A stretch of 64,000 bases of DNA, from the NCBI RefSeq assembly GCF_024490875.1, contig NZ_JACCLX010000029.1:1-64000 (forward strand), read 5' to 3'. This stretch comes from Methanocaldococcus sp. (GTDB lineage Archaea > AGJL01 > Methanococci > Methanococcales > Methanocaldococcaceae). Position numbers and translations under genes: made by a program. Positions 45,581-55,013 of the stretch are shown here, piece by piece. How positions within the stretch are numbered: the stretch's first letter is position 1; every line of letters begins with the position of its first letter. The notes beneath the pieces were generated by a model that searched no databases, was not told where the DNA came from, and was given only the letters and a program-made list of their open reading frames with translations.

Positions 45581-46207
45581 ATGGAAGAAGAATTTTATAA
45601 GATTATAAAAGGAGTAGGGATTATAAAAAATATTATCAAAATGATTTATTTATCGAATAAAAATAAGGATATATTTTCAAAGCCTTCCAAAACTAAGCCA
45701 ATTCAATTAGTTGAGTGTATTGGTTGTGGACTCTGTGTAAGTAAATGTCCGACCAATGCTATAAAAATATTTGATTTTAGAGAGACAATATGCTCTGTTT
45801 GTGGAACTTGCTTAGAAATATGTCCCAATAACGCTATAATAAAAGATAGATTTACAATAGATGAGAGTAAATGTATGAAATGTGGAATATGCATATCATT
45901 TTGTCCCATTCCAATAATTAAAAAAGAAATTCCAAAACCAAAGACACCAGTAATTTTAAAAGATAGATGTAACAGTTGTGGTTTATGTGATTGTGAGGCA
46001 ATAGATGTATTAAATAAAGAAATTGATCCAGAAAAATGCAAACTATGTTTAAAATGCATTGATAGATGTTCTTTACAGGCAATTTTAACGCCAGATGAGT
46101 ATGTAAATTCTTTAGTTATAAAGGTAGATATTGACAGTTGTATATTTTGTAGAGAATGTGAAGAAGTCTGTCCAATTAGGGGAAATAATGAGTTTAGAGA
46201 AGGCTAA
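45581..46207 (+). CDS. Polyferredoxin-type iron-sulfur protein
   Basis: A 208-residue protein with six four-cysteine motifs: CIGCGLCVSKCP, CSVCGTCLEICP, CMKCGICISFCP, a degenerate CNSCGLCDC, CKLCLKCIDRCS and CIFCRECEEVCP. The first 45 residues are helical with no membrane anchor. It probably carries several [4Fe-4S] clusters and transfers electrons, perhaps to a hydrogenase or oxidoreductase encoded elsewhere. The ATG at 45581 is chosen over the upstream GTG. The last 20 bases overlap the next gene. Confidence 0.88.
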   Translation: MEEEFYKIIKGVGIIKNIIKMIYLSNKNKDIFSKPSKTKPIQLVECIGCGLCVSKCPTNAIKIFDFRETICSVCGTCLEICPNNAIIKDRFTIDESKCMKCGICISFCPIPIIKKEIPKPKTPVILKDRCNSCGLCDCEAIDVLNKEIDPEKCKLCLKCIDRCSLQAILTPDEYVNSLVIKVDIDSCIFCRECEEVCPIRGNNEFREG

Positions 46208-46847
46208 AGAAGATTTTAGATATTTAATAAATAGGGGATATAAAAAAGATGTTGCATTAAATTTTGTTGCTAATCATTACAAGTTGAGTAAAGAAGATAG
46301 AATTAGAATTATTAGAACTACTCACACGGATGAGGAGATTAAAATAACAAAAAGTAAATTAAAAAGATTATCAGATATAAAAGGGAAAACACTATATATT
46401 GATGGATTTAATGTTCTTATAGGTTTAGAGGCTTTAATTAAAGGAAATAAAGTTGTTTTGTGTGACGATAATATATATAGAGACTTTGAAAAAGTTTATG
46501 GTAAATATAAGATAAACGAATACTCCGTTAAAGCAATATCGTTATTATTAAAAATTCTTAAAGAGTATGATATAAAGCCAATAATTTATTTAGATGCCCA
46601 AGTGTCAAAAAGTGGGATGTTAGCAAAAAATATTAGAGAAAAAATGAAAGATTATAATATAGTTGGAGAAGTTCATTGTGTTAAAAACTGTGACTATAAT
46701 CTTAAAAATAAAGAAATAGTAGCAACATCAGATAGTGTAATAATTAAAAGTAAGAATGTTAAATATATTGTTGATTTAGTAGCAGAGGCTATCGAATATT
46801 TAAAAAATCAGAAAAGGGGAGAAAATGAAAATTGGAATAATGAGTGA
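46188..46847 (+). CDS. DUF434/DUF5616 protein, PIN/NYN-like
   Basis: A 219-residue conserved archaeal protein. The N-terminus (SLEKAKEDFRYLINRGYKKDVALNFVANHYKL) is the DUF434 helical domain; then KGKTLYIDGFNVLIGLEALIKGNKVVLCDDNIYRDF and later EIVATSDSVIIKSKNVKYIVDLV resemble the acidic strands of NYN/PIN nucleases. A nuclease role is therefore possible but untested as far as I know. It starts at the ATG 46188 (AGGGGA ahead), overlaps the polyferredoxin by 20 bases and the phosphodiesterase by 23 bases, so translation is probably coupled. Confidence 0.78.
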   Translation: MSLEKAKEDFRYLINRGYKKDVALNFVANHYKLSKEDRIRIIRTTHTDEEIKITKSKLKRLSDIKGKTLYIDGFNVLIGLEALIKGNKVVLCDDNIYRDFEKVYGKYKINEYSVKAISLLLKILKEYDIKPIIYLDAQVSKSGMLAKNIREKMKDYNIVGEVHCVKNCDYNLKNKEIVATSDSVIIKSKNVKYIVDLVAEAIEYLKNQKRGENENWNNE

Positions 46848-47325
46848 TACTCACGACTATCTACCTAACATAAGAAAGGCAATAGAGATATTTAACAAGG
46901 AAAATGTTGAGACAGTAATACACTGTGGAGATTTTGTTAGTTTGTTTGTCATAAAGGAGTTTGAAAATTTAGATGCCAATATAATAGCAACATATGGAAA
47001 TAACGATGGAGAGAGATATAAATTACAGGAATGGTTAAAAGAGATTAATGAAGATAATATTATTGATGATTTCGTATCAATTGAAATTGATGGGTTAAAA
47101 TTTTTTATAACTCATGGTCATCATAAATCTGTCTTAGATTTGGCTATAAACTCTGGTTTGTATGATGTTGTTATCTATGGACATACCCACGAAAGAGTTT
47201 TTAAGGAGGTTAATAATGTTTTAGTTATAAATCCTGGGGAGTGCTGTGGATATTTAACAGGTATTGCCACAATTGGAATTTTAGATACAGAGAAAAAAGA
47301 ATATAGAGAAATAATAATAGAATAA
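46825..47325 (+). CDS. YfcE/MJ0936-type metallophosphodiesterase
   Basis: A 166-residue calcineurin-like phosphoesterase. All metal-binding motifs are present: [32 protein letters not shown] and YGHTHERV. The M. jannaschii homologue was characterised as a metal-dependent phosphodiesterase active on model esters. The natural substrate is unclear. It overlaps the DUF434 gene by 23 bases and is followed by purD 31 bases later. Confidence 0.93.
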   Translation: MKIGIMSDTHDYLPNIRKAIEIFNKENVETVIHCGDFVSLFVIKEFENLDANIIATYGNNDGERYKLQEWLKEINEDNIIDDFVSIEIDGLKFFITHGHHKSVLDLAINSGLYDVVIYGHTHERVFKEVNNVLVINPGECCGYLTGIATIGILDTEKKEYREIIIE

Positions 47326-47356
47326 TAAATTAAAAATAAAAATATGGGTGAAAATG

Positions 47357-48697
47357 ATGGTTAAAGTTCTGTTAATAGGAGGAGGAGCAAGAGAGAGTGC
47401 TATAGCTCATGCTTTAAAAAAGAATGATGAAGTTAAATTATACACTTTAATGAAAAATAAAAACCCGGGAATTGCAAGATTATCAGAAGAGATTAAACTA
47501 GCAAAAGAAACTGATTTAAATGAAGTTAAATCATTTGCTGAAAAAGTTAAGCCAGATTTAGCAGTTGTAGGTCCAGAATCTCCATTAGAGGCAGGAGTTG
47601 TTGATCTATTAGAGGATATGGGTATTCCAACTGTTGGCCCAAAAAAAGTAGCGGCTCAAATAGAAACAAACAAAGAATTTATGAGAAATTTATTAAAAAA
47701 ATATAATATAAAAGGTTCTTTAATGTTTAAAGCTTTTGAAGAGTATGGAGAAGAGTTAGAAAGTTTTATAGATGAACTTACTGAAAAAGGAATAAAGGCA
47801 GTTGTTAAACCAGTTGGATTAACTGGAGGAAAAGGAGTTAAAGTCGTTGGAGAGCAATTAAAAGACAATGAAGAAGCAAAAAAATATGCTAAAGAGATTT
47901 TTGAGACTGGATTAGGAGGAGGAAGAGTATTAATTGAAGAAAAATTAGAGGGCGTTGAATTCACATTGCACGGATTTGTTGATATTGACAGTATAAAATT
48001 CACACCATTTGTTCAAGATCATCCACATGCATTGGAGGGAGATAAAGGTAGTATAACTGGAGGTATGGGTTCTTACTCATGCCCAGATCATAATTTACCA
48101 TTCATGACTGAGGAAGATGTAAAATTGGCAAAAGAGATTATGGAAGAAACTGTTAAGGCATTAAAAGAAGAAGTTGGTGGTTATAAAGGAATTTTATATG
48201 GACAGTTTATGCTAACTAAGGATGGGCCTAAGATTATTGAATACAACGCAAGATTTGGAGATCCTGAGGCAATGAATATATTGGCAATATTAAAAAACGA
48301 CTTCTTAGAAATTTGTGATGCAATAGTCAATAAAAAACTCAAAAATGTAGATGTTGAATTTGAAAATAAAGCAACTGTTTGTAAATATGTTGTTCCTAAG
48401 GGTTATCCTGACAATCCAGTAAAAGGAGAACCAATAACAGTAGATGAAGAATCAATTGAAAAGTTAGGAGCAATATTACATTATGCATCAGTTAATGAAG
48501 AAGATGGAACTATATATATGACAGGTTCAAGAGCTGTTGCTGTTGTAGGAGTTGCAGACACAATTGAAGATGCTGAAAAGATTGCAGAAGAGGCTACAAA
48601 ATATATTAAAGGAGAAGTTTATCACAGAAGTGATATTGGTAAGAAGGAGTTAATTAAGAAAAGAATAGAGAAAATAAAACAGTTGAGAGGATTCTAA
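47357..48697 (+). CDS. purD: Phosphoribosylamine-glycine ligase
   Basis: GAR synthetase, the second step of purine synthesis, an ATP-grasp ligase using the unstable product of PurF. The 446-residue protein has [46 protein letters not shown] (ATP-grasp) and [18 protein letters not shown] prefer the ATG at 47357, five bases after GGTGA. It follows the phosphodiesterase gene and converges on the UPF0014 gene with seven bases between stops. Confidence 0.96.
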   Translation: MVKVLLIGGGARESAIAHALKKNDEVKLYTLMKNKNPGIARLSEEIKLAKETDLNEVKSFAEKVKPDLAVVGPESPLEAGVVDLLEDMGIPTVGPKKVAAQIETNKEFMRNLLKKYNIKGSLMFKAFEEYGEELESFIDELTEKGIKAVVKPVGLTGGKGVKVVGEQLKDNEEAKKYAKEIFETGLGGGRVLIEEKLEGVEFTLHGFVDIDSIKFTPFVQDHPHALEGDKGSITGGMGSYSCPDHNLPFMTEEDVKLAKEIMEETVKALKEEVGGYKGILYGQFMLTKDGPKIIEYNARFGDPEAMNILAILKNDFLEICDAIVNKKLKNVDVEFENKATVCKYVVPKGYPDNPVKGEPITVDEESIEKLGAILHYASVNEEDGTIYMTGSRAVAVVGVADTIEDAEKIAEEATKYIKGEVYHRSDIGKKELIKKRIEKIKQLRGF

Positions 48698-48704
48698 CTT
48701 TTTA

Positions 48705-49436
48705 TTATACCCTAATAATCTCTTTATACATTAAATAACAAATCAAAATTCCAGAAATTATTGACGAACTTAAAATCATCCACATTATTACAATTTGAAT
48801 TTCAGCAGCATATATAGGATTAGCCCCACTCAACAGCATACCAACCATAGCTCCCGGAATAAAGATAACTCCAACAGATTTCGTTCTATTCATCTGTGGA
48901 ATTATTGCTGACTTTACGGCATTTTTTATAAATGGCTTTAAAGCAGTTAATTCCGTAGCTCCTAATGCCAAATATCCCCATAAAATATCTCTTTCAGATT
49001 TTACTAAATCTATGATTTTATCTAAGGTTAAATGGACTGTATTCATTGTATTACCAACAACCATTCCCATTAGTGGAATTACATAAATAGGCTCAAATTT
49101 AATAACATCAGAAAATACCAATATAATTAATGAAATTATAGTTGTCGTTAAAAAGGTAACAAATAAACTAAGAAAAAGTTTTTTCTTATGCTTTAATTTT
49201 ATTTCTTTCATTATTAAATATGATGCCACAGTAATCATTACAGAAATCATAAGAAAAGCTCCCATCATTCCTAAAGAAAAAATATAAAGTAAGGCATATC
49301 CCAATATAAACAGTTGAATTAACGCCAATATTGAAACATAAAATATTTTTTTCTCAATGCCTAACTTTTCAATATATGCGATAACAATGGCTACTATAAC
49401 AAAAGCGAATGCATAGAGTAGTTTTATAAATAACAT
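48705..49436 (-). CDS. UPF0014/FetB-type membrane permease
   Basis: A 243-residue integral membrane protein with about seven hydrophobic segments. The diagnostic block is [65 protein letters not shown], followed by [30 protein letters not shown]. coli FetB with its ATPase FetA exports iron. No ATPase gene is next to this one. The start at 49436 has GGTGAT ahead. Confidence 0.85.
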   Translation of the reverse strand: MLFIKLLYAFAFVIVAIVIAYIEKLGIEKKIFYVSILALIQLFILGYALLYIFSLGMMGAFLMISVMITVASYLIMKEIKLKHKKKLFLSLFVTFLTTTIISLIILVFSDVIKFEPIYVIPLMGMVVGNTMNTVHLTLDKIIDLVKSERDILWGYLALGATELTALKPFIKNAVKSAIIPQMNRTKSVGVIFIPGAMVGMLLSGANPIYAAEIQIVIMWMILSSSIISGILICYLMYKEIIRV

Positions 49437-49568
49437 CAAAATAATCACCCATCTCTATGGTTAATTATTATCTATTAACATTAAATTACATTAACATTAA
49501 TTGTTAAGTAATACTCATAAGTAAATTTAAATAAACTCTTAATATAAAAAATCTTTTAAGTGACTTAT

Positions 49569-50402
49569 ATGAAGTGGGAGATTACTTTTAATGGAATCAC
49601 TTATAGATGTATTAATTGTGCATACTGCTGTTCTTGTGAAGGATGGAGAATATATTTAAATTACTTCGATGTTTTAAAACTTAAAGATTACAAAGATTGT
49701 ATAGAGAGATGCAAAGGAGAATTTAAATATAGAGTAAAAATTAATGAAAGAGGATGTATTTTATTAAATAATAATTTATGTAGAGTTCATTTAGAAAAAG
49801 GTTATGAGTTTAAACCTTTAATGTGTAAAATTTTTCCATTCAGTAGTATGGTAAAGTGGAATGGAACTCCTTTGTTGATAATAAAACATTACTGCAAAGG
49901 AATTTGTAAGGGAGAAACTGATAAAAAAGTTATTAAAGAAGTTATTAAATATATAAAAGAACTTTATTTTGATAATTTTGAGGAAATTATAGAAAATGGA
50001 ATGGAACATAGTAGTAAAACTTTACTATATAAAGATTTTAGAATTAGTTGGGAAGAGAGAGAAGAGTTTGGAAGATATATTTTTAGTAGTAAAAATTTTG
50101 ATGAAATGTTTGAAAGATGCAAAGAAATTTTTGGTAGTAATATAAAATTAATAAATGTAGAACTTTTTAAATCTATAAAAAACAACATTGCAAAATACTC
50201 TAATCAAGAAAATGAGGAGGAAATTATAAGATACCTATTAGAGTTAAATAGGAGAGAGCATTTTAGAAAGATCCCATTTTATGAAGAAGTAGAAAAATTA
50301 TTAAAAATATCTCAATATCTTTCTAAATTTAAAAATGTATTAAGAGCTGAAGGTAATATTGATAAAAAGTTATTTATAGATAATACCTACAATTTAAAAT
50401 AA
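49569..50402 (+). CDS. YkgJ-like cysteine-cluster protein
   Basis: A 277-residue protein with the YkgJ (zinc/iron-chelating) cysteine pattern: YRCINCAYCCSCEGWRIYL near the start, GCILLNNNLCRVHLEKGYEFKPLMCKIFPF (CxxH...KPxxCxxFP) about 60-90, and HYCKGICKG. The C-terminal half is helical and lysine-rich with no known motif. Proteins of this family bind metal and some are linked to protein or metal-centre processing; function here is unknown. AAGTGA precedes the ATG at 49569. The helicase gene follows 32 bases later. Confidence 0.8.
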   Translation: MKWEITFNGITYRCINCAYCCSCEGWRIYLNYFDVLKLKDYKDCIERCKGEFKYRVKINERGCILLNNNLCRVHLEKGYEFKPLMCKIFPFSSMVKWNGTPLLIIKHYCKGICKGETDKKVIKEVIKYIKELYFDNFEEIIENGMEHSSKTLLYKDFRISWEEREEFGRYIFSSKNFDEMFERCKEIFGSNIKLINVELFKSIKNNIAKYSNQENEEEIIRYLLELNRREHFRKIPFYEEVEKLLKISQYLSKFKNVLRAEGNIDKKLFIDNTYNLK

Positions 50403-50434
50403 ACTTTTAAAAATTTACAGAATTGGGATTTTTT

Positions 50435-52387
50435 ATGGATTTTAAAAAATATATTAAAGAAAAGTTTCCTTATCCTAAGATTAGAGAGCCACAAAAAAGA
50501 ATGATGCTAAAAATTTATGAAAGTATTTTAAATAAAAAAAATTTGATAATTGAGGCTCCAACTGGTGTAGGGAAAACTTTGGGTTATTTAATTCCCGCTA
50601 TATATTTTGCTGAAAAGGGAAAAAAAGTTGTTATTTTAACTGAAACTATTGACCAACAGGTTAGAATTTACGAGGATTTAAGTTCTATAAAGCATAATTT
50701 AAAGGTTGCCTATCTGATGGGAAAAGGTAACTATATATGTAAATCAAAGGGTGGAAAAGCAAATAGGTTATACTGCCAACTAAACAAAAAATGTCCTTAT
50801 AGACCAAATAAAAGACCTATATGCTACTGTGGAACTAAAAAACAGGCAATAAATTTAGGAAATAAGACAATTTACCACTGTCCTTATTGTGTTTGTGAGT
50901 ATCAAAAGGCAAAAATTGATAGTATTTTGGCTGATATTGTTGTAGTAAATAATAGTATGTTTTACTATGCAAAGGAAGATATTGAAAGTAAAAGAGATAT
51001 AGATATAATTATCTGTGATGAGGCACACAAATTAGAGAACAGTGTAAGAAATGCTTCTACAATAGTTATTAATCCAGATATGGCTATTAATAGATTGAAA
51101 TATATGGCTATTTATTACGCTCCAAATATTTTAAAAAAGAGATTAAATGTTGAGGATGAAAACTTCTGGGAAATTATTGAGAATTATTTAGTTAATAAAA
51201 ATGTAGATATAGATATCTGCAAAGAAACGATTATTTTTGATGGAGAATTACACTCTTGGAGATATAAGACAGAATTGGCTATATTAGGATCTATATTAGA
51301 TGGATACTATCAAATAAACAATATAAAAAATAAAATTTTAAAATTTAATGAAAATGAAGAGATTGATAAAAATGAACTTAAATTTAATATTGATAATAGA
51401 GCTTTAATTTCTATAGAACTCGATTTTATTCATAAGAGGAAATTGTCTGATATGCACATTCTTGAATTTATTGAAAATATCAAAAATTTAAAATATATTA
51501 ATGATAATTATGTAATATATAGAAGTGGAAATTCCTTACTATGTGAGCCAGTTTTTGTTAGTTCTCATTTAAAAGAACTTTATAATAATGCAGTAGTTAT
51601 TCATTGTTCTGCCACAATAGGAAACTTAGAAATGCACGCTATAAAAACAGGAGTGGATAATCCAGATTTTTTAGTTTTAGAGAGCCCATTTCCAAAAGAT
51701 AGGAAGATAATTATAGGCTTAAAAGATGGAGTAGATATGAAGTATGAAAGAAGAGATAGAGAAAAGGCTAATAAAAACTTATTAAAAATATTGGAGGCAA
51801 TAAATGGAAACACATTAGTTTTATTTAAGAGCTTTGAAGATTTAGATAACTTTTATAAATATCTAAAAAGAGAAATTGATAAAACTAATATTAAAAATAA
51901 AAACATTCACGTGTATGAGCAGGGAATGGATGGAAAAGAGGCTAAGGAATTAAAAGAAAGATTTGAGAGAGTTGGAGGGATTTTATTGGCAACTGGTAGA
52001 TTTGCCGAAGGGGTAGATATTCCCGGCGAGGCATTAGTTGGTGTTGTTATTGACACACTACCATTTCCAGTTCCTACTCCTTTAATATTAAGAGAACAAA
52101 AAATATTAGAAGAAAAATTCAAAAAAAGAAATATTAAAAATGCTCATTGGAGATCTTTTTTAATGACCTCTTTTGATAGAATGGCAAGAACCTTAATTCA
52201 AATGATAGGTAGATTGATAAGAACAGAAAACGATTATGGAGTTGTAGTTATACAAGATAAAAGATTTTCAGATTGGGTTGGAAGAGTTTTGAAGGAAAAA
52301 GGTTATTTAAAAGATGACTATGAAATTATGAGTTTAAATATGGCTATAAAATACATTCCTAAATTTATGAGTCAGTTTAGAAGATAA
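50435..52387 (+). CDS. XPD/DinG-like iron-sulfur DNA helicase
   Basis: A 650-residue superfamily 2 helicase. Walker A is EAPTGVGKTLG (Lys47) and the DEAH box is IIICDEAHKLEN (about residue 190). Between them is a cysteine-rich insert with many cysteines (from GKGNYICKSK to HCPYCVCEYQ, about residues 98-160), the place of the [4Fe-4S] cluster in XPD and DinG. C-terminal motifs include ATGRFAEGVDIPGEALVGVVIDTLPF and ARTLIQMIGRLIRTENDYG (motif VI). It probably unwinds DNA 5' to 3' in repair. It is more like DinG/the M. jannaschii homologue than the archaeal XPD. Confidence 0.9.
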   Translation: MDFKKYIKEKFPYPKIREPQKRMMLKIYESILNKKNLIIEAPTGVGKTLGYLIPAIYFAEKGKKVVILTETIDQQVRIYEDLSSIKHNLKVAYLMGKGNYICKSKGGKANRLYCQLNKKCPYRPNKRPICYCGTKKQAINLGNKTIYHCPYCVCEYQKAKIDSILADIVVVNNSMFYYAKEDIESKRDIDIIICDEAHKLENSVRNASTIVINPDMAINRLKYMAIYYAPNILKKRLNVEDENFWEIIENYLVNKNVDIDICKETIIFDGELHSWRYKTELAILGSILDGYYQINNIKNKILKFNENEEIDKNELKFNIDNRALISIELDFIHKRKLSDMHILEFIENIKNLKYINDNYVIYRSGNSLLCEPVFVSSHLKELYNNAVVIHCSATIGNLEMHAIKTGVDNPDFLVLESPFPKDRKIIIGLKDGVDMKYERRDREKANKNLLKILEAINGNTLVLFKSFEDLDNFYKYLKREIDKTNIKNKNIHVYEQGMDGKEAKELKERFERVGGILLATGRFAEGVDIPGEALVGVVIDTLPFPVPTPLILREQKILEEKFKKRNIKNAHWRSFLMTSFDRMARTLIQMIGRLIRTENDYGVVVIQDKRFSDWVGRVLKEKGYLKDDYEIMSLNMAIKYIPKFMSQFRR

Positions 52388-52449
52388 TTTTTATACAAAA
52401 ATTAATTTATATATTTAAATTAATAAATATATTATTCAAAAATAAAAAA

Positions 52450-52527
52450 TGGTAGGGCGGCGGGGATTTGAACCCCGGACCACTCGGTTATCAGCCGAGC
52501 ACTCTAACCAGGCTGAGCCACCGCCCT
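52450..52527 (-). tRNA. tRNA-Ile (GAT)
   Basis: On the minus strand acceptor AGGGCGG/CCGCCCT, discriminator A, encoded CCA. Stem CTCGG/CCGAG encloses CTGATAA, giving anticodon GAT. A promoter at 52558-52574 and a TTGC start motif about 27 bases from it agree. The trm1 gene upstream encodes a tRNA methylase, and ileS is 3 kb away. Confidence 0.96.
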
Positions 52528-52557
52528 ACAAGAGCAAAAAATAGATAATAATAACCC

Positions 52558-52574
52558 ATATATATAGTTTTCGT
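52558..52574 (-). promoter_or_regulatory. Promoter of tRNA-Ile
   Basis: On the minus strand ACGAAAACTATATATAT is the BRE-TATA pair, with TTGC at 52534-52537 as the initiation motif. The arrangement and spacing equal those at the other stable-RNA genes of the window. Confidence 0.7.
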
Positions 52575-52591
52575 TAATTGATTAATTTAAA

Positions 52592-53710
52592 TTAATTTTT
52601 ACAACTATACATTACATCAATAACATCTTTTAATGTAGCATTAGTTTTTATTCCTTTTGAATTATAGTGAGTAACTGTGGCTTTAAAACCAAACTTTTTT
52701 AATTTATTTATAATATCTTTTATTGGTGGAACTGATATTTTTAAAATCTTTCCTAATTGGTGAGTATCGTAACAACCAACTTGATTTATTTCCGCTTCCT
52801 CACTAATGGCATTTAATATTTTTAAAACTCTCTCATTTAATTTTCTTTCCTCAGCTATTTTTAAAGCTTCATCAACGAGAGTTTTATCGTATAAATTACC
52901 TATATATAAAGGCCCTGAGAATCCTTTTTCATAACCTTCTTCAAATTTTTTAATTATCTTAATTCCATTAATATCTTTAACATAGCCAAGCATTTCAAAG
53001 GTTTTATCTGCCCTCTTAGCTCCTCTATCAGTAATTAAATATACTCTAACATAATGATCAGTAGAATGACAAAATACAGGTTTTAAAGATATTTCATATT
53101 TTGTAGCCATTCTCATAACATATCCTACCAAAACTCTCAATGCAAACTCATGGCAATCTCTACTAAATAATGGATATGCTAAATATTTCCTTAAACATGA
53201 TTTCTTAGATCTTCCACATAAAGCAGCTGTATCTGTTGCAGTTATACATAACAACCCATTTCTTGTAACTAATGCCCTAATAGCTTGGTCAATATAAGGA
53301 GATGGAGAGCCAAAGGGATCTAAATCTATAACATTGAAAAATCTAAAATGTTTTGATAAAAATGTGTTTGCATCTTCATTAAAAACTTTTATATTCTCAA
53401 TTTTATTCATTTTAGCATTATTTATTATTTTTTCATATGCCTTTGGATTTATGTCATTTAAGAAAACTTGTAAGTCTCCACGAAATTCTATTTCTTTTGC
53501 ATATCTAAGACCTCTAATCCCACTACCTGCCAAAGCGTCACATATATAGCATTTATCAACTTTATGATATAAATTTAAAAATGCTTGGACTATAACTATA
53601 CTTAAATCTCTACAAGTTTTCATTCTTGGGTTGTAAAAAACTTCGTCCTTCTTTGTAATTGTTAATTTATCTGGAACTTCAAAAATAACATCTCCCTCTT
53701 TTAAAATCAT
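52592..53710 (-). CDS. trm1: tRNA (guanine(26)-N(2))-dimethyltransferase
   Basis: Trm1 makes N2,N2-dimethylguanosine at position 26 of tRNAs, which prevents misfolding and helps heat stability. The 372-residue protein has KTCRDLSIVIVQAF, CDALAGSGIRGLRYAKEI (SAM loop), VIDLDPFGSPSPYIDQAIRAL (catalytic DPFGSP) and LCITATDTAALCG. The C-terminal domain includes VGCYDTHQLGKILKISVPP. The ATG at 53710 with GTGAG upstream is slightly favoured over one four codons earlier. Confidence 0.95.
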   Translation of the reverse strand: MILKEGDVIFEVPDKLTITKKDEVFYNPRMKTCRDLSIVIVQAFLNLYHKVDKCYICDALAGSGIRGLRYAKEIEFRGDLQVFLNDINPKAYEKIINNAKMNKIENIKVFNEDANTFLSKHFRFFNVIDLDPFGSPSPYIDQAIRALVTRNGLLCITATDTAALCGRSKKSCLRKYLAYPLFSRDCHEFALRVLVGYVMRMATKYEISLKPVFCHSTDHYVRVYLITDRGAKRADKTFEMLGYVKDINGIKIIKKFEEGYEKGFSGPLYIGNLYDKTLVDEALKIAEERKLNERVLKILNAISEEAEINQVGCYDTHQLGKILKISVPPIKDIINKLKKFGFKATVTHYNSKGIKTNATLKDVIDVMYSCKN

Positions 53711-53767
53711 AATCTCACTCATTATAAATTTGTTAAAAGAAAATAAAGAATAATTTTATATTTAGAT

Positions 53768-54997
53768 TTAAGTTCTATAATTTTTAATTAGTGAGTTGTT
53801 TTCGTTATATCCAATGCATAAATTTCTTATTGGACACTTTTTACAGTTTGGACTATCGTGATTAAAACAAAAGTTAGTTCCAATATATATTAAACCATCA
53901 TCAAAATCAGCTATTGAATAATTTACATTTTCTTCTTTATTTATAATTTTTATTAATAAGTTTGGAATGTGTTGAATTTCTATATTTCTTGGAGGTCTTT
54001 TATTTATTTTTAAATAGTTAATAACTAAGTCATCATATTCTTGTTTTAGATTTTCATCATTAATTGAAATTTTTTTACCTCTTAAATTTGTAACTCGAAT
54101 ATAATCTTTTTTACCTTTACCTCTTCCTTTTTGGATTACATCCCATTTTATATAATCTTTAATAGTACCTATTTTAGTTAAAAATCCACATCTAAATAAA
54201 ACTCTACCCGCATTACTATCAAATGGGACCTCATAAGAAATTCCAGTCCAACCAGTATCACTCCTTTTTTTAAGATTTAATCTATTTACATACAATTTCG
54301 CAAATAAATGGCACGCTTTATCTCCTATAGCACTTCCTAATCCATATCTTTCATTATCTTTTAAACCTCTCGCCATTAACTCAGCTGAATCATAACTTTC
54401 TAAATATTCAATAAGAGGTTCTATTGACTGTTTATTTTCTTTCTCCAAATCTTTTTCTAATAGTAAATACATAGCCAAAGGAGTGCCCCATCTATGTATT
54501 GAATAATCTAAAACCTGTTTAATCGGAACAATACCTCTTTGTGATTGTGCAAAGAATAAATTATACTTTGAAGGATTAGTATTGTTCAATTTTGCCCATG
54601 TTTCTGCTCTTATTTTTTTAACCGATTCATGTTGTTCAATTAAAGTATCAATTGATATTCCCAACTCTTTAAAAAAATCTAATGGTCTATGAAGAATTCT
54701 TATTTCTTCTCTATAAAGGTTAGTTATAACACCATTTAGCAGTTTTCTAACTCCTATAATATCTGGTCCCTGATCTAAAACGACCATTAACACCAAATAT
54801 CTTGCTAAAATTTCTCTCCTCGTAAATTTTCCATCTCTTCTATCTAAATCAGAATAATTTATTTCTCCATTTTTATCTAAAAAATGTTGAAATGGTTCAA
54901 CTTCACGTAAATCTGGTTTTAATTGATATTCTTTTCCAATCTCACATATTCTTTTAACTAAATCCTTTAAAAATTCTTCTATTGTATTACTATCCAT
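53768..54997 (-). CDS. HhH-GPD DNA glycosylase-like protein with Fe-S motif, beside a DNA methyltransferase
   Basis: A 409-residue protein that I match to the helix-hairpin-helix glycosylase fold, more distantly than endonuclease III. VLDQGPDIIG (Gln76) fits the SAQATD helix; YGLGSAIGDKACHLFAKLYV (about 218-237) fits the hairpin LPGVGRKTA, with Lys227 where the catalytic lysine lies; EVPFDSNAGRVLFR (Asp260) fits VDTHVxRV with the catalytic aspartate. The C-terminus has Cys377-x7-Cys385-x2-Cys388-x5-Cys394, one residue off the EndoIII [4Fe-4S] pattern. It is much longer than EndoIII (about 211), with an N-terminal extension and inserts. It follows the methyltransferase gene by 16 bases with GGTGTC before the ATG. 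It may be a restriction glycosylase/AP lyase or a mismatch-repair partner. The fold is inferred by eye. Confidence 0.7.
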   Translation of the reverse strand: MDSNTIEEFLKDLVKRICEIGKEYQLKPDLREVEPFQHFLDKNGEINYSDLDRRDGKFTRREILARYLVLMVVLDQGPDIIGVRKLLNGVITNLYREEIRILHRPLDFFKELGISIDTLIEQHESVKKIRAETWAKLNNTNPSKYNLFFAQSQRGIVPIKQVLDYSIHRWGTPLAMYLLLEKDLEKENKQSIEPLIEYLESYDSAELMARGLKDNERYGLGSAIGDKACHLFAKLYVNRLNLKKRSDTGWTGISYEVPFDSNAGRVLFRCGFLTKIGTIKDYIKWDVIQKGRGKGKKDYIRVTNLRGKKISINDENLKQEYDDLVINYLKINKRPPRNIEIQHIPNLLIKIINKEENVNYSIADFDDGLIYIGTNFCFNHDSPNCKKCPIRNLCIGYNENNSLIKNYRT

Positions 54998-55013
54998 TAT
55001 GACACCATTTACT

